NCBI GenBank assembly: GCA_965202845.1
Contig: OZ241856.1
Location: 1,612,001 to 1,676,000 of the forward strand
Length of the DNA stretch: 64,000 nucleotides
Origin: CBDATA01 sp965202845
GTDB lineage: Bacteria > Acidobacteriota > Vicinamibacteria > Marinacidobacterales > Marinacidobacteraceae
Direction: 5' to 3'
Shown: positions 1-8,287 of the stretch, in pieces
How positions within the stretch are numbered: position 1 is the first letter of the stretch
Layout of the letters: every line of letters starts with the position of its first letter
Notes under the pieces: generated by a model
What the model was told of the DNA's origin: nothing
What the model saw: only the letters and a program-made list of their open reading frames with translations
Databases searched by the model: none
Program-made: the position numbers and the translations under genes

Positions 1-412
1 TGGAACGTCTCCGCCGAAACGTCAAGCGCATTCAGACGCCCGGACGGGGCGCCACGCCGGTTTCCGCAGACGCGGCTATGCGGAGTGTCGCTCTGCTTCT
101 GGTTTCCCCGCCCTACTTTGGCACGATTTTTTCGGGGGGGGGCACTACCGGAGAGCCTGTGGGGACGGGGACCTTCACTGAGGCGGCACTATACCACAAA
201 ATCGGGACGCCCGGCATTCCGTTCGCCAAGCTGGCAGGACGCCCAAGCGGACGGCGTGGGCGCAGTATGCCACAGCGGAGGCGATGGGGATCAACCAAGC
301 GTGGATCCGGGCGTCGTTCTCGCCGGTTCCGCGCCCCGATCTGCCAATCGCCCAGCCTCCGCACGCGTTTCACGTCATGCGCGTTTGCAAGGACTCCCTC
401 AGCCGGAGTGAG
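1..412. other. No convincing gene; possible remnant of a fourth lipoprotein cassette
   Basis: Open frames here have no recognisable product and look like high-GC shadows. Three landmarks resemble the lipoprotein loci to the right. Positions 296-340 match 7749-7793, the 3' end of the 180-aa gene upstream of lipoprotein 3, at roughly 80% by eye. Positions 188-201 match the promoter box upstream of lipoproteins 1 and 2 (TATAGT on the minus strand). A nine-G run lies at 134-142. The order tail, promoter, poly-C is the same as at 7.7 kb, but no lipoprotein signal peptide follows before the left edge. Confidence 0.45.
134..142 (-). repeat. Homopolymer run of nine C (minus strand)
   Basis: This run is shorter than the 12-13 base tracts in the three lipoprotein genes. 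It sits 46 bases downstream of a TATAGT box, in the same orientation as those genes. No in-frame lipoprotein follows it in the bases available, so it may be a decayed copy. Confidence 0.5.
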
Positions 413-835
413 CTACCCGTCGGCGCCGGTGCGAGGCCGGTCCGGGCTGGAGGCTGGCGGGGCTATGCGCACCTGGAACCAAGTCTCCACCGCCCCCTTC
501 AGTCCGGCCACAACCTGCTCCAAAAAGCCCAATCGCCGGTCCAGCTGCCTGATTTCCCCGCTGAGACTCTCACGGACGTCCTTGATCTCCGCACCGAGAT
601 CCTCACGGGTTTTTCGGGCTTCCTCGCTGGCTCTCTGGGCCGCCTCGCTGGCTCTTTGGGCCGCCTCGCTGGCTCTTTGGGCCGCATCGCTGGCCTGTTG
701 GGCCGCCTCACAAGCTCTCTGGGATTCCTCACGGGATTTCTCATTCTCCGCGCGGATCAAGTTGCTCTGACGCAGAATCAAACCGCTCAACCCAATCGCG
801 GCGGCAAAAATGGCGATCAATTCTGTCGACAGCAC
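413..835 (-). CDS. Small coiled-coil membrane protein, unknown function
   Basis: Encodes 140 residues from a GTG. Residues about 5-22 form one hydrophobic membrane segment. About 50 charged, alanine-rich residues follow as imperfect seven-residue repeats (AAQRASE), then a further amphipathic coiled-coil. The tail is Pro/Arg-rich. The heptad repeat comes from a 21-bp tandem DNA repeat. A TATACT box at 842-847 lies only six bases before the start, implying a nearly leaderless mRNA. The build is like the 46.7 kb protein but with the membrane segment at the opposite end. No function is assigned; a structural or scaffold role is only a guess. Confidence 0.65.
   Translation of the reverse strand: MLSTELIAIFAAAIGLSGLILRQSNLIRAENEKSREESQRACEAAQQASDAAQRASEAAQRASEAAQRASEEARKTREDLGAEIKDVRESLSGEIRQLDRRLGFLEQVVAGLKGAVETWFQVRIAPPASSPDRPRTGADG
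623..727 (-). repeat. 21-bp tandem repeat, about five units, inside a coiled-coil gene
   Basis: Units begin at about 623, 644, 665, 686 and 707. The first three are almost identical and the last two diverge. Each unit encodes one AAQRASE-type heptad, so copy-number change would lengthen or shorten the coiled coil without shifting the frame. Confidence 0.8.
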
Positions 836-893
836 GGGAGCAGTATAGCGTGGTCCCGAAGGCTGCGCCGGGGCGGCTCCGGACGTGCGAATC

Positions 894-925
894 CGGGACC
901 CGGAGCCAATCGGTCCCGGGTCCCG
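894..925 (-). terminator. Hairpin downstream of lipoprotein 1
   Basis: A 10-bp inverted repeat (CGGGACCCGG with CCGGGTCCCG) with a 12-base loop lies just past the stop of lipoprotein 1. No clear U-run follows, so termination is likely but not certain. Confidence 0.5.
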
Positions 926-948
926 TCTGAATCAGCGCAAGCGAAAGC

Positions 949-3090
949 CTACTTCGCGGTGCACTTGGCGAAGTTCGCCAGGTTGCCGGTCGTGGCGAGA
1001 TTGCCGTTCGGGGTGTCGTCGGGATTCGCCGGCAGCAGGCCCTGCGCGTCCCATTCGCAGCTGATGGTCACCGTCCGGGTCGTCTCGCAACCGAAGATGC
1101 CGTCGCCGAACAGGACGTCGTAGTCCATATCCCACGAGGCGTCGCACCCCTTGCCGTCGGCGTCCGAACACATGTGGGCATCGTCGGTGGACAGGTAGTT
1201 GTCGGCCTTGCCGTCCGGCTTCTTCTTGTCGGCGTCGGCGGTCGTGGTGCCGTTGTAGAGGTCCACCTTGCCGAAGTCCCCCATGGTCGGATCCCCATCC
1301 CCGTCCATCAGCGACTTCCAGATAAAGTGGATGTTCACCAAGTTCCAACCCGCCAACAGAGACGCGGAGGAGGCGTTCTTGAATTGCTGGAATCCATAGA
1401 AGTTGTGTACAAGGCGGGATTTCCTGCCGGTTTTTTGCTCGGTCAGGTAATTGTCGTAATTGTCCCAGCTGGCGGTGGGGAACCTGCCGGTAACGACTCC
1501 GTAAAGGGGTTCGTCGGGTCCATCAATGATCTTGCCGTTCAGGTTGTCGTCGAAGAAGAGCCGCTTGAAACGGCGGAACTTCGGCAACACCGGAGTGTCT
1601 TTGTCCCAGTCCTTGAGCCCGACCTCCCAGTTGCCGAGGACATGGCCGCCGTCCTGCGAGCTTATGGACGTGGCGGTTGAATCGCCCACGCTGGCGCCGG
1701 CCCGATCCCTGGCATGCAGCTTCACATTGCCCCAGCCGGTTGAGAGGGCGTGATCGACCTCCTCCTCGAACAACTCGCAGATATCGACCTGATCGGCGGC
1801 GGCGAAGGACATCGGGGCGCACTTCAAGTCCTTGAGCGGCCCATCCTTCCATGCGACCTTCCCCCAGAGCACGGTCTCCTTGGGGGAGACCTCCACGCTG
1901 TAGCCGTCCAGATAATTCGCGACGATCCCGGGTCCATTGACGCTCGGAGAATCCGCTCCCGAATCAGCCCGAATCCGAAAGCACTCGTCCGGGCGGTGGA
2001 CATCACCACGCTTGACCCCCTGGTATGCGATTGTGGCGTATCCGGTCGAGGTCGTGACGCTTGTAGCGGGGACACATGCCTCGGACAGGTTCTCGAGTCG
2101 GTCTTGTCGGAGATTCGCATCGTTCTCCTGTTTGAGTTTCCGCCACTGAACGCCGGGGTCGTAGACAGAGTTGTCCTTGAAGCTGATCTTGAGCGGCTTC
2201 CTGGTCCCCTTCACCGCATCCGGCCCCGCGGCGCTGTATTGCTTCCCGTCCCCGGCGAACACGTGCTTTACGGCCATCGGCACATGGGAACTCGACAACC
2301 AGCCGACATCGACCCCGTTGTCCTGCATCCAAGAACCTCGAAATCTGCCGATAATACCTACTCCGGCCGGAGTCGCTCCGACATCGTGCATATCGTTGTC
2401 GATGATCCCGACCTGAAGCTCCATGTCCGGATCCCAGGCGGCGCAGACCGCCGAGTCGGCGACCGTGATCTCCGGCGCCGCCGGCTTCGTCATGGACGCT
2501 TCCGAGCAGGCGAACGGCCCGCAGGTGATGTGCATCACCTCGCTCTCCGGAACCTCTTCCTGACCGGCGCCCACGCTCACTCTGGTCGCCCGGAAGGTCA
2601 CGCCCATCCCGACCACCTCCGACTGCATCGCCTTCCAGTCGACGTTCTGGAACGGCATGTTGTCCTGTCCTGCGGTGACCCCGACCCCGTTCGGAACCGG
2701 ATCCAGCCACAGCGGAGTGAGGATCGCGTCGTGCGAAGTCTTCACCACCATCTTCCCGTTCACGCTGGCCATCGCCTTCTTCTCGTCGGTCAGGGCGTCC
2801 GGGCACATCGCGTAGCCCATGCAATCCTTGTCCGTATCCGCCATCGGCGACGTCATGGAAATCGTGAACGGCTCCGGCTCGGGTTCCGGTTCCGGAGTCG
2901 GTTCCGGGGCGGGAGCGGGTTCGGGGGCCGGCTCAGGCGCGGGGACCGGAGCCGGTGCGGGCGCCGGGGCGGGAGCGGGGGCCGGAGTCGGCTCCTCCTC
3001 GTCGCCGCACCCGGCGAGCGCCAAGGCGCAGACGAGCGCCGGAATCAGCCACCCATAAGTAATTCGGGGGGGGGGGGTAAGGGTTTTCAT
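949..3090 (-). CDS. Phase-variable surface lipoprotein, copy 1 (in frame)
   Basis: Encodes 713 residues. The start is the ATG at 3090, with GGAGGT about seven bases upstream. The next codons read MKTLTPPPRI through a 12-C tract, then a hydrophobic stretch and lipobox LALAGC. The mature protein begins CGDEEE, has a Pro/Ala/Glu linker of about 45 residues (APAP and EPEP units), then about 600 residues with paired cysteines and Asp-rich loops such as DDNLNGK, DGDGDP and DADGKG that resemble calcium-binding loops. It is closely related to the next two genes, with conserved blocks separated by variable loops. Its position and Gly at +2 suggest outer-membrane display. No named domain was recognised; adhesin or receptor is a guess. 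Confidence 0.8.
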   Translation of the reverse strand: MKTLTPPPRITYGWLIPALVCALALAGCGDEEEPTPAPAPAPAPAPAPVPAPEPAPEPAPAPEPTPEPEPEPEPFTISMTSPMADTDKDCMGYAMCPDALTDEKKAMASVNGKMVVKTSHDAILTPLWLDPVPNGVGVTAGQDNMPFQNVDWKAMQSEVVGMGVTFRATRVSVGAGQEEVPESEVMHITCGPFACSEASMTKPAAPEITVADSAVCAAWDPDMELQVGIIDNDMHDVGATPAGVGIIGRFRGSWMQDNGVDVGWLSSSHVPMAVKHVFAGDGKQYSAAGPDAVKGTRKPLKISFKDNSVYDPGVQWRKLKQENDANLRQDRLENLSEACVPATSVTTSTGYATIAYQGVKRGDVHRPDECFRIRADSGADSPSVNGPGIVANYLDGYSVEVSPKETVLWGKVAWKDGPLKDLKCAPMSFAAADQVDICELFEEEVDHALSTGWGNVKLHARDRAGASVGDSTATSISSQDGGHVLGNWEVGLKDWDKDTPVLPKFRRFKRLFFDDNLNGKIIDGPDEPLYGVVTGRFPTASWDNYDNYLTEQKTGRKSRLVHNFYGFQQFKNASSASLLAGWNLVNIHFIWKSLMDGDGDPTMGDFGKVDLYNGTTTADADKKKPDGKADNYLSTDDAHMCSDADGKGCDASWDMDYDVLFGDGIFGCETTRTVTISCEWDAQGLLPANPDDTPNGNLATTGNLANFAKCTAK
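3066..3077 (-). repeat. Poly-C tract (12) at codons 5-9 of lipoprotein 1, frame ON
   Basis: Twelve C follow ATGAAAACCCTTA on the minus strand. With 12 C the signal peptide and lipobox are in frame. Gain or loss of one base would shift the frame before the signal peptide and abolish the protein. Confidence 0.9.
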
Positions 3091-3154
3091 ATCAAGGACC
3101 TCCGCAAAAAGCGAAAGAAGGACAGGGACGGGACGCCCGTCCGGATGTCCGCGC

Positions 3155-3160
3155 ACTATA
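3155..3160 (-). promoter_or_regulatory. Putative -10 box of lipoprotein 1 and shared upstream box
   Basis: TATAGT on the minus strand, about 65 bases before the ATG. The surrounding box (CACTATACCAAAAG on the plus strand) recurs as CACTGTACCACAAG upstream of copy 2 (5453-5466) and CACTATACCACAAA at the left edge (187-200). No convincing -35 was found. Confidence 0.45.
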
Positions 3161-3165
3161 CCAAA

Positions 3166-3195
3166 AGACCCCGGGGCGGGTCGGCCCCGGGGTCT
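3166..3195 (-). terminator. Intrinsic terminator of lipoprotein 2
   Basis: A 12-bp perfect stem (AGACCCCGGGGC with GCCCCGGGGTCT) with a 6-base loop, followed on the minus strand by TTTT. It lies between the stop of copy 2 and the promoter box of copy 1, so each lipoprotein is probably its own transcription unit. Confidence 0.8.
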
Positions 3196-3213
3196 CCGAA
3201 ACGAATCAGACGC

Positions 3214-5349
3214 CTACTTCGCCGTGCACTTGGCGAAGTTCGCCAGGTTGTCGGTCGTGGCGAGATTGCCGTTCGGGGTGTCGTCGGGATTCGCCGGCAG
3301 CAGGCCCTGCGCGTCCCACTCGCAGCTGATGGTCACCGTGCGGGTCGTCTCGCAGCCGTAGATGCCGTCGCCGAACAGGACGTCGTAGTCCATCTCCCAG
3401 GAGGCGTCGCACCCCTTGCCGTCGGCGTCCGAGCACATCTGCGCATCGTCGGTGGACAGGTAGTTGTCGGCCTTGCCGTCCGGCTTCGCCTTGGCCGCGT
3501 CGGTCGTCGCCGTGCCGTTGTAGAGGTCCACCTTGCCGAAGTCCCCCATGGTCGGATCCCCATCACCGTCCATCAGCGACTTCCAGATGAAGTGGATGTT
3601 CGCCAAGTGCCACTCCTGCAACAGAACGACCGACGAGTCCTTGAGCTGCTGCAACCCGTAGAAGTTGTGCACGATACGGGACTTCTTGCCGGATTTGTTG
3701 GTGGTCACGTAATTGTCGTAATTCTTCCAGCTGGCGGTGGGGAACCTGCCGGTAACGACTCCGTAAAGGGGTTCGTCGGGGCCATCAATGATCTTGCCGT
3801 TCAGGTTGTCGTCAAAGAAGAGCCGCTTGAAACGGCGGAATTTCGGCAGTTCGGGAGTGGACTTGTCCCAGCCCTTGAGCCCGACTTCCCAGTGGCCGAG
3901 GACATGGCCGCCGTCCTGGGTGTTTATGGACGTTTCGGTCGAATCGCCCACGCTGGCGCCGGCCCGATCCCTGGCGTACAGCTTCACATTGCCCCAGCCG
4001 GTTGAAAGAGCGTGATCGACCTCCTCCTCGAACAACTCGCAGATGTCGACCTGATCGGCGGCGGCGAAGGACATCGGGGCGCACTTCAAGTCCTTGAGCG
4101 GCCCTTCCTTCCATGCGACCTTCCCCCAGAGCACGGGATCCTTGGGGGAGACATCCACGCGGTAGCCGTCCAGATAATTGACGACGATTCCGGGTCCATC
4201 GACCATCGGAGAGCTCAACCCCGAATCGGCCCGGACCCGAAAGCACTCGTCCGGGCGGTAGACATCGCCACGCTTGACCCCGCCGTATGCGACCGTGGCG
4301 TATCCAGCCGATGTCGTGACGCTTGCGGCGGGGACGCAGGCCTCGGACAGGTTCTCGAGTCGGGTGAGGGTGGAGGAGACCCTATTGGCGGTCGTCGTCC
4401 CCTCCGCACTGAGTTTCCGCCACTGGACGCCGGGATCGTAGACAGAGTTGTCCTTGAAGCTGATCTTGAGCGGCTTCCCGGTCCCCTTCACCGCATCCGG
4501 CCCCATGGCGCTGTACTCCCTCCCGTCCCCGGCGAACACGTGCTTAACGGCCATCGGCACATGGGAACTCGACAACCAGCCGAGATCAACCCCGTTGTCC
4601 TCAATCCAGACACCCCGATGGGAACCAAAAGTGCCTACGCCACCTATGGGATTTCCGAGAGTCTGGATGTCGTTGTCGATGATCCCGACCTGGATCTCCA
4701 TGTCCGGGTCCCAGGCGGCGCAGACCGCCGAATTCATGGCGGAAATTTCCGGCGCCGCCGGCTTCGTCATGGACGCCTCCGAGCAGGCGAACGGCCCGCA
4801 GGTGATGTGCATCACCTCGCTCTCCGGAACCTCCTCCTGACCGGCGCCGCCGACGCGCACCCGGGTCGCCCGGAAGGTCACGCCCATCCCGACCACCTCC
4901 GACTGCATCGCCTTCCAGTCGATGTTCATGAACGGCATGTTGTCCATCCCGCCGGTGACCCCGACCCCGTTCGGAACCGGGTCCAGCCACAGCGGAGTGA
5001 GGATCGCATCGTGCGAACTCTTCACCACCATCTTGCCGTTCACCGAGGCCATCGCCTTCTTTTCGTCGGTCATGGCGTCCGGGCACAGGGCGTACCCCAT
5101 GCAGTCCTTGTCCATGTCGGCCATCGGGGGCGTCATGGAGATCGTGAACGGCTCCGGCTCGGGTTCCGGCTCCGGCTCGGGAGTCGGCTCGGGCTCGGGA
5201 GCAGGCTCCGGGGCCGGCTCAGGCGCGGGGGCCGGAGCCGGCGCAGGAGCCGGCGCGGGGGCGGGCTCCTCGTCGTCGCCGCACCCGGCGAGCGTCAAGG
5301 CGAAAATCGGGGCGCAGAGGAGCGCCAGCAGGCGGTTCACGCCGAACAC
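3214..5349 (-). CDS. Phase-variable surface lipoprotein, copy 2 (phase OFF in this sequence)
   Basis: The coordinates give the lipoprotein frame from its first possible start, a GTG at 5349 (711 residues: signal peptide, lipobox TLAGC, CGDDEE, Pro/Glu linker, then the same body as copies 1 and 3). By homology the real start is the ATG at 5392, preceded by an AGGTCC-type ribosome site. From that ATG the 12-C tract at 5368-5379 leads into the wrong frame, which stops after 57 codons. With 11 C it would read MKTLTPPPEILDYG and join the lipoprotein in frame, closely matching copy 3. As sequenced the gene is therefore off, unless weak GTG initiation or slippage rescues it. A homopolymer sequencing error is the main alternative. 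Confidence 0.8.
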   Translation of the reverse strand: MFGVNRLLALLCAPIFALTLAGCGDDEEPAPAPAPAPAPAPAPEPAPEPAPEPEPTPEPEPEPEPEPFTISMTPPMADMDKDCMGYALCPDAMTDEKKAMASVNGKMVVKSSHDAILTPLWLDPVPNGVGVTGGMDNMPFMNIDWKAMQSEVVGMGVTFRATRVRVGGAGQEEVPESEVMHITCGPFACSEASMTKPAAPEISAMNSAVCAAWDPDMEIQVGIIDNDIQTLGNPIGGVGTFGSHRGVWIEDNGVDLGWLSSSHVPMAVKHVFAGDGREYSAMGPDAVKGTGKPLKISFKDNSVYDPGVQWRKLSAEGTTTANRVSSTLTRLENLSEACVPAASVTTSAGYATVAYGGVKRGDVYRPDECFRVRADSGLSSPMVDGPGIVVNYLDGYRVDVSPKDPVLWGKVAWKEGPLKDLKCAPMSFAAADQVDICELFEEEVDHALSTGWGNVKLYARDRAGASVGDSTETSINTQDGGHVLGHWEVGLKGWDKSTPELPKFRRFKRLFFDDNLNGKIIDGPDEPLYGVVTGRFPTASWKNYDNYVTTNKSGKKSRIVHNFYGLQQLKDSSVVLLQEWHLANIHFIWKSLMDGDGDPTMGDFGKVDLYNGTATTDAAKAKPDGKADNYLSTDDAQMCSDADGKGCDASWEMDYDVLFGDGIYGCETTRTVTISCEWDAQGLLPANPDDTPNGNLATTDNLANFAKCTAK

Positions 5350-5367
5350 CCCGTAATCGAGAATTTC

Positions 5368-5379
5368 GGGGGGGGGGGG
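5368..5379 (-). repeat. Poly-C tract (12) of lipoprotein 2, frame OFF
   Basis: Twelve C followed by GAAATTCTCG. Copy 3 has 13 C followed by GAAAATTCTCG, one A more. The net difference of two bases puts copy 2 out of frame, and 11 C would restore it. Confidence 0.9.
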
Positions 5380-5465
5380 TAAGGGTTTTCATATCAAGGA
5401 CCTCGCAGAGAAAAGCGAAAAGAAGACGGGGACTGGACGCCCCGGCGCCCGCCCACTGTACCACA

Positions 5466-5495
5466 AGACCCCGGGGCGGGTCGGCCCCGGGGTCT
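5466..5495 (-). terminator. Intrinsic terminator of lipoprotein 3
   Basis: The same 12-bp stem and 6-base loop as at 3166-3195, but with a shorter T-run on the minus strand. The conserved hairpin shows that the duplication unit included the terminator. Confidence 0.7.
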
Positions 5496-5512
5496 CCGAG
5501 ACGATCAGAAGC

Positions 5513-7699
5513 CTACTTCGCCGTGCACTTGGCGAAGTTCCCAATGTTGGGTTCGCTTTTGACCGTCGCGGCGAGGTTGCCGTTCATCACATTCGCGTCT
5601 GGCGGGTTGTCCGCCATCAGGCCCTGCGCGTCCCACTCGCAGCTGATGGTCACCGTGCGAGTGGTCTCGCAGCCGTAGACGCCGTCGCCGAACAGGATGT
5701 CGTAGTCCATCTCCCACGAGGCGTCGCATCCCTTGCCGTCGGCGTCCGAGCACATGTTGGCGTCATCCGGCGACGGATAGTTGTCGGCCTTGCCGTCCGG
5801 CGCCTTTTTGTCGTTGCCGCTCGCAGTGGCGTCGCTGTCTGCGCCGTAGAGGTCCACCTTGCCGAAGTCGCCCAGCGTCGGATCCCCGTCCCCGTCCAGC
5901 AGCGACTTCCAGATGAAGTGGATGTTGACGGTGTTCATGGCTGTATCGCCGGAACTGCTGAACTCCTTGTATCCGTAGAGATTATGGATGAGGCGGGTTT
6001 TTCTTCTGGTCTTGCGGCTGTCGGCGTAGGCGTCCAGATCGGAAAACGTGCTGCCGAAGCCCCTGGCGGAGACAGTTCCATAGAGGGGCTGGTTGGGGCC
6101 ATCGCGCAACTTCCCGTTCAGGTTGTCATCAAAGAAGAGACGCTTGAAACGACGGAACTTCGGCAATTCCGGGGTGGCCTTGTCCCAGCCCTTGAGCGCA
6201 AACTCCAGGGTGTCAAGGATGTGCCCGCCGTCCTGCGAAGCGGCGGACGTAGTGGTCGAGCTGGTCGCGCTGGAACCCGCCCGCTTCCTGACGCGCAGCA
6301 GCACGTTGCCCCAGCCGGTCGAGAGGGCGTGATCGACCTCCTCGTCCAACAACTCGCAGATGTCGACCTGATCGGAGGCGGCGAAGGACACCGGCGCGCA
6401 CTTCAAGTCCTTGAGCGGCCCATCCTTCCATGCGACCTTCCCCCAGAGCACGGGATCCTTGGGGGAAACCTCCACGCTGTAGCCGTCCAGGTAATCCACG
6501 ATGTTTTCGGGACCGTCAGCGACCGGAGAGTGGAAATCCGAATCCGCCCGAACCCGAAAACACTCGTCCGGACGGTGGATATCGCCGCGCTTGACGCCGC
6601 TGTACGAGAGGAAGGTGTATCCGAGCGCGGATTTCGTGCTGGTGGCGGGGAAACAGGCGTCAGACAAATTTTTCAGATTATCCCCGAAGTTCCATTGATT
6701 CCCCTCCACCGCGAGTTGCTGCCATTGCACGCCGGGTTCGTAGACGGTGTTGTCCGTGAGGCTGACCTTGAGCGGCTTCCTGGTCCCCTTGTCCGCATCA
6801 GGCCCCTTGACGCTCAAGTGCTTCCCTTCCCCGGAAAACACGTGTTTCACGGACATCGGAACATGGGAACTTGACAACCAGCCAACATCGACCCCGTTGT
6901 TGTCCAGCCAGCTGCCCCGATAAAGGCTGAACCGTCCTGATCCATATCCACCGAAACTAATTCCGGTGGTGACGATGTCGTTGTCAATCATCCCGACCTG
7001 AAGCTCCATGTCCGGATCCCACGCGGCGCAGACCGCCGAATTCATGGCGGAAATTTCCGGCGCCGCCGGCTTCGTCATGGATGCCTCCGAGCAGGCGAAC
7101 GGCCCGCAGGTGATGTGCATCACCTCGCTCTCCGGAACCTCCTCCTGACCGGCGCCCACGCTCACTCTGGTCGCCCGGAAGGTCACGCCCATGCCGACCA
7201 CCTCCGACTGCATCGCCTTCCAGTCGATGTTCTGGAACGGCATGTTGTCCTGTCCGCCGGTGACCCCGACCCCGTTCGGAACCGGATCCAGCCAAAGCGG
7301 AGTGAGGATCGCGTCGTGGGAGCTCTTCACCACCATCTTCCCGTTCACGCTGGCCATCGCCTTCGTCGCGTCGGTCATGGCGTCCGGGCACAGGGCGTAG
7401 CCCAGGCAGTCCTTGTCCATGTCGGCCATCGGGGGCGTCATGGAGATCGTGAACGGCTCCGGCTCGGGTTCCGGCTCCGGCTCGGGAGTCGGCTCGGGCT
7501 CGGGAGCAGGCTCCGGGGCCGGCTCAGGCGCAGGGGCCGGGGCGGGCGCAGGAGCGGGAGCCGGCGCGGGGGCGGGCTCCTCCTCGTCGCCGCACGCCGA
7601 AAGCACCAGTCCGGCGCCCAGCATCAGCGCCAGCAGGCGGTTCACGCCGAACACCCCGTAATCGAGAATTTTCGGGGGGGGGGGGGTAAGGACTTTCAT
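5513..7699 (-). CDS. Phase-variable surface lipoprotein, copy 3 (in frame)
   Basis: Encodes 728 residues from the ATG at 7699, preceded by GGAGG. The N-terminus reads MKVLTPPPPKILDYG through 13 C, then a hydrophobic core and lipobox VLSAC with CGDEEE after it. The Pro/Ala/Glu linker and body match copies 1 and 2. It differs mainly in loops, for example after IDND near residue 250, in the segment following PLYG, and in an extended C-terminal loop (MADNPPDANV). TACACT at 7728-7733 could be its -10, only 28 bases from the ATG, unlike the longer leaders of copies 1 and 2. Function unknown. Confidence 0.8.
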   Translation of the reverse strand: MKVLTPPPPKILDYGVFGVNRLLALMLGAGLVLSACGDEEEPAPAPAPAPAPAPAPAPEPAPEPAPEPEPTPEPEPEPEPEPFTISMTPPMADMDKDCLGYALCPDAMTDATKAMASVNGKMVVKSSHDAILTPLWLDPVPNGVGVTGGQDNMPFQNIDWKAMQSEVVGMGVTFRATRVSVGAGQEEVPESEVMHITCGPFACSEASMTKPAAPEISAMNSAVCAAWDPDMELQVGMIDNDIVTTGISFGGYGSGRFSLYRGSWLDNNGVDVGWLSSSHVPMSVKHVFSGEGKHLSVKGPDADKGTRKPLKVSLTDNTVYEPGVQWQQLAVEGNQWNFGDNLKNLSDACFPATSTKSALGYTFLSYSGVKRGDIHRPDECFRVRADSDFHSPVADGPENIVDYLDGYSVEVSPKDPVLWGKVAWKDGPLKDLKCAPVSFAASDQVDICELLDEEVDHALSTGWGNVLLRVRKRAGSSATSSTTTSAASQDGGHILDTLEFALKGWDKATPELPKFRRFKRLFFDDNLNGKLRDGPNQPLYGTVSARGFGSTFSDLDAYADSRKTRRKTRLIHNLYGYKEFSSSGDTAMNTVNIHFIWKSLLDGDGDPTLGDFGKVDLYGADSDATASGNDKKAPDGKADNYPSPDDANMCSDADGKGCDASWEMDYDILFGDGVYGCETTRTVTISCEWDAQGLMADNPPDANVMNGNLAATVKSEPNIGNFAKCTAK
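7674..7686 (-). repeat. Poly-C tract (13) of lipoprotein 3, frame ON
   Basis: Thirteen C after ATGAAAGTCCTTA. In frame with the signal peptide and lipobox. Confidence 0.9.
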
Positions 7700-7744
7700 T
7701 CGAATTCCTCCGTGGAAAGAAAGTTCAGTGTAGCGATATACGGG

Positions 7745-8287
7745 TCACCAAGCGTGGACCCGGACGTCATTATCCCGATCCCGCACCTCGACACGCAAAT
7801 CGTCCAGCTCGCGGAGCGCATTCCGCGCCAGGCGCTTCAGATCGCACCCCGCCGGGCCGCAGACGTCGGCGACGCTGCCGAGCAATTGGATCGGCGCGCG
7901 AACCCGAACCCGGGCGTCCGCATCATCCACCCGGACGACCAGATCGTCCCCCTCCTTCGCGACCCGCACCGTGGTCTCCCGCTCGCGCACCTCCACCAGG
8001 ACGAAGTCATCGGGAACCTCGGCGAGCGCATCCGCAAGGACACCGGCGGCGCGGAAGGCGGCCGCCAGCCGCTCCTCGTCCGCCGAATCGATCGCGTCCT
8101 CGAACACGTGATCCGGAATGAAGTGGAGCGCCGCGCGGGGAAGCGCGACCGGGACCGGCACCGCAAGATCGGCATCGGTGGTCGCCACCGAAACGAACAC
8201 CAGTCCCCAGGCGGAAACGCATGCCGCCATCAGCATCGCGGCGGCCAGCGCCACCCCGAGCAGCAGAAACAGCGGGCGAAGGATCAC
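7745..8287 (-). CDS. Membrane-anchored or exported 180-aa protein, unknown
   Basis: Begins with a long hydrophobic segment (residues about 3-35) that may be an uncleaved anchor or, given MAAC, a lipoprotein signal. The rest is acidic and valine-rich. It carries a module also seen twice in the next gene: a short Val/Pro strand, a helix ending in an EERLAAA-type stretch, then alternating charged beta strands (VEVRERE, VVRVDD). The start ATG overlaps the upstream gene's stop by four bases, so the two are co-transcribed. A degraded copy of its 3' end lies at about 296-340. Confidence 0.65.
   Translation of the reverse strand: MILRPLFLLLGVALAAAMLMAACVSAWGLVFVSVATTDADLAVPVPVALPRAALHFIPDHVFEDAIDSADEERLAAAFRAAGVLADALAEVPDDFVLVEVRERETTVRVAKEGDDLVVRVDDADARVRVRAPIQLLGSVADVCGPAGCDLKRLARNALRELDDLRVEVRDRDNDVRVHAW

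Noticed and set aside
113..373. 86-codon minus-strand open frame containing the C9 run
   Set aside because: No signal peptide, no homology to the lipoproteins beyond PPPEK around the poly-C, and it stops soon after the run.
78..770. Long plus-strand open frames over the left edge
   Set aside because: They are antisense to the coiled-coil gene; their repeats (SLALWAA) are the translated complement of its 21-bp DNA repeat.
2870..3000. Pro/Glu/Ala-coding repeats in the lipoproteins as an independent repeat element
   Set aside because: They are codon-level repeats of a linker (APAP, EPEP), in frame and inside the genes, not a mobile or structural DNA element.
1750..4005. 751-codon plus-strand open frame
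   Set aside because: Antisense to lipoproteins 1 and 2. The Arg/Gly-rich, low-complexity translation is typical of a high-GC shadow.
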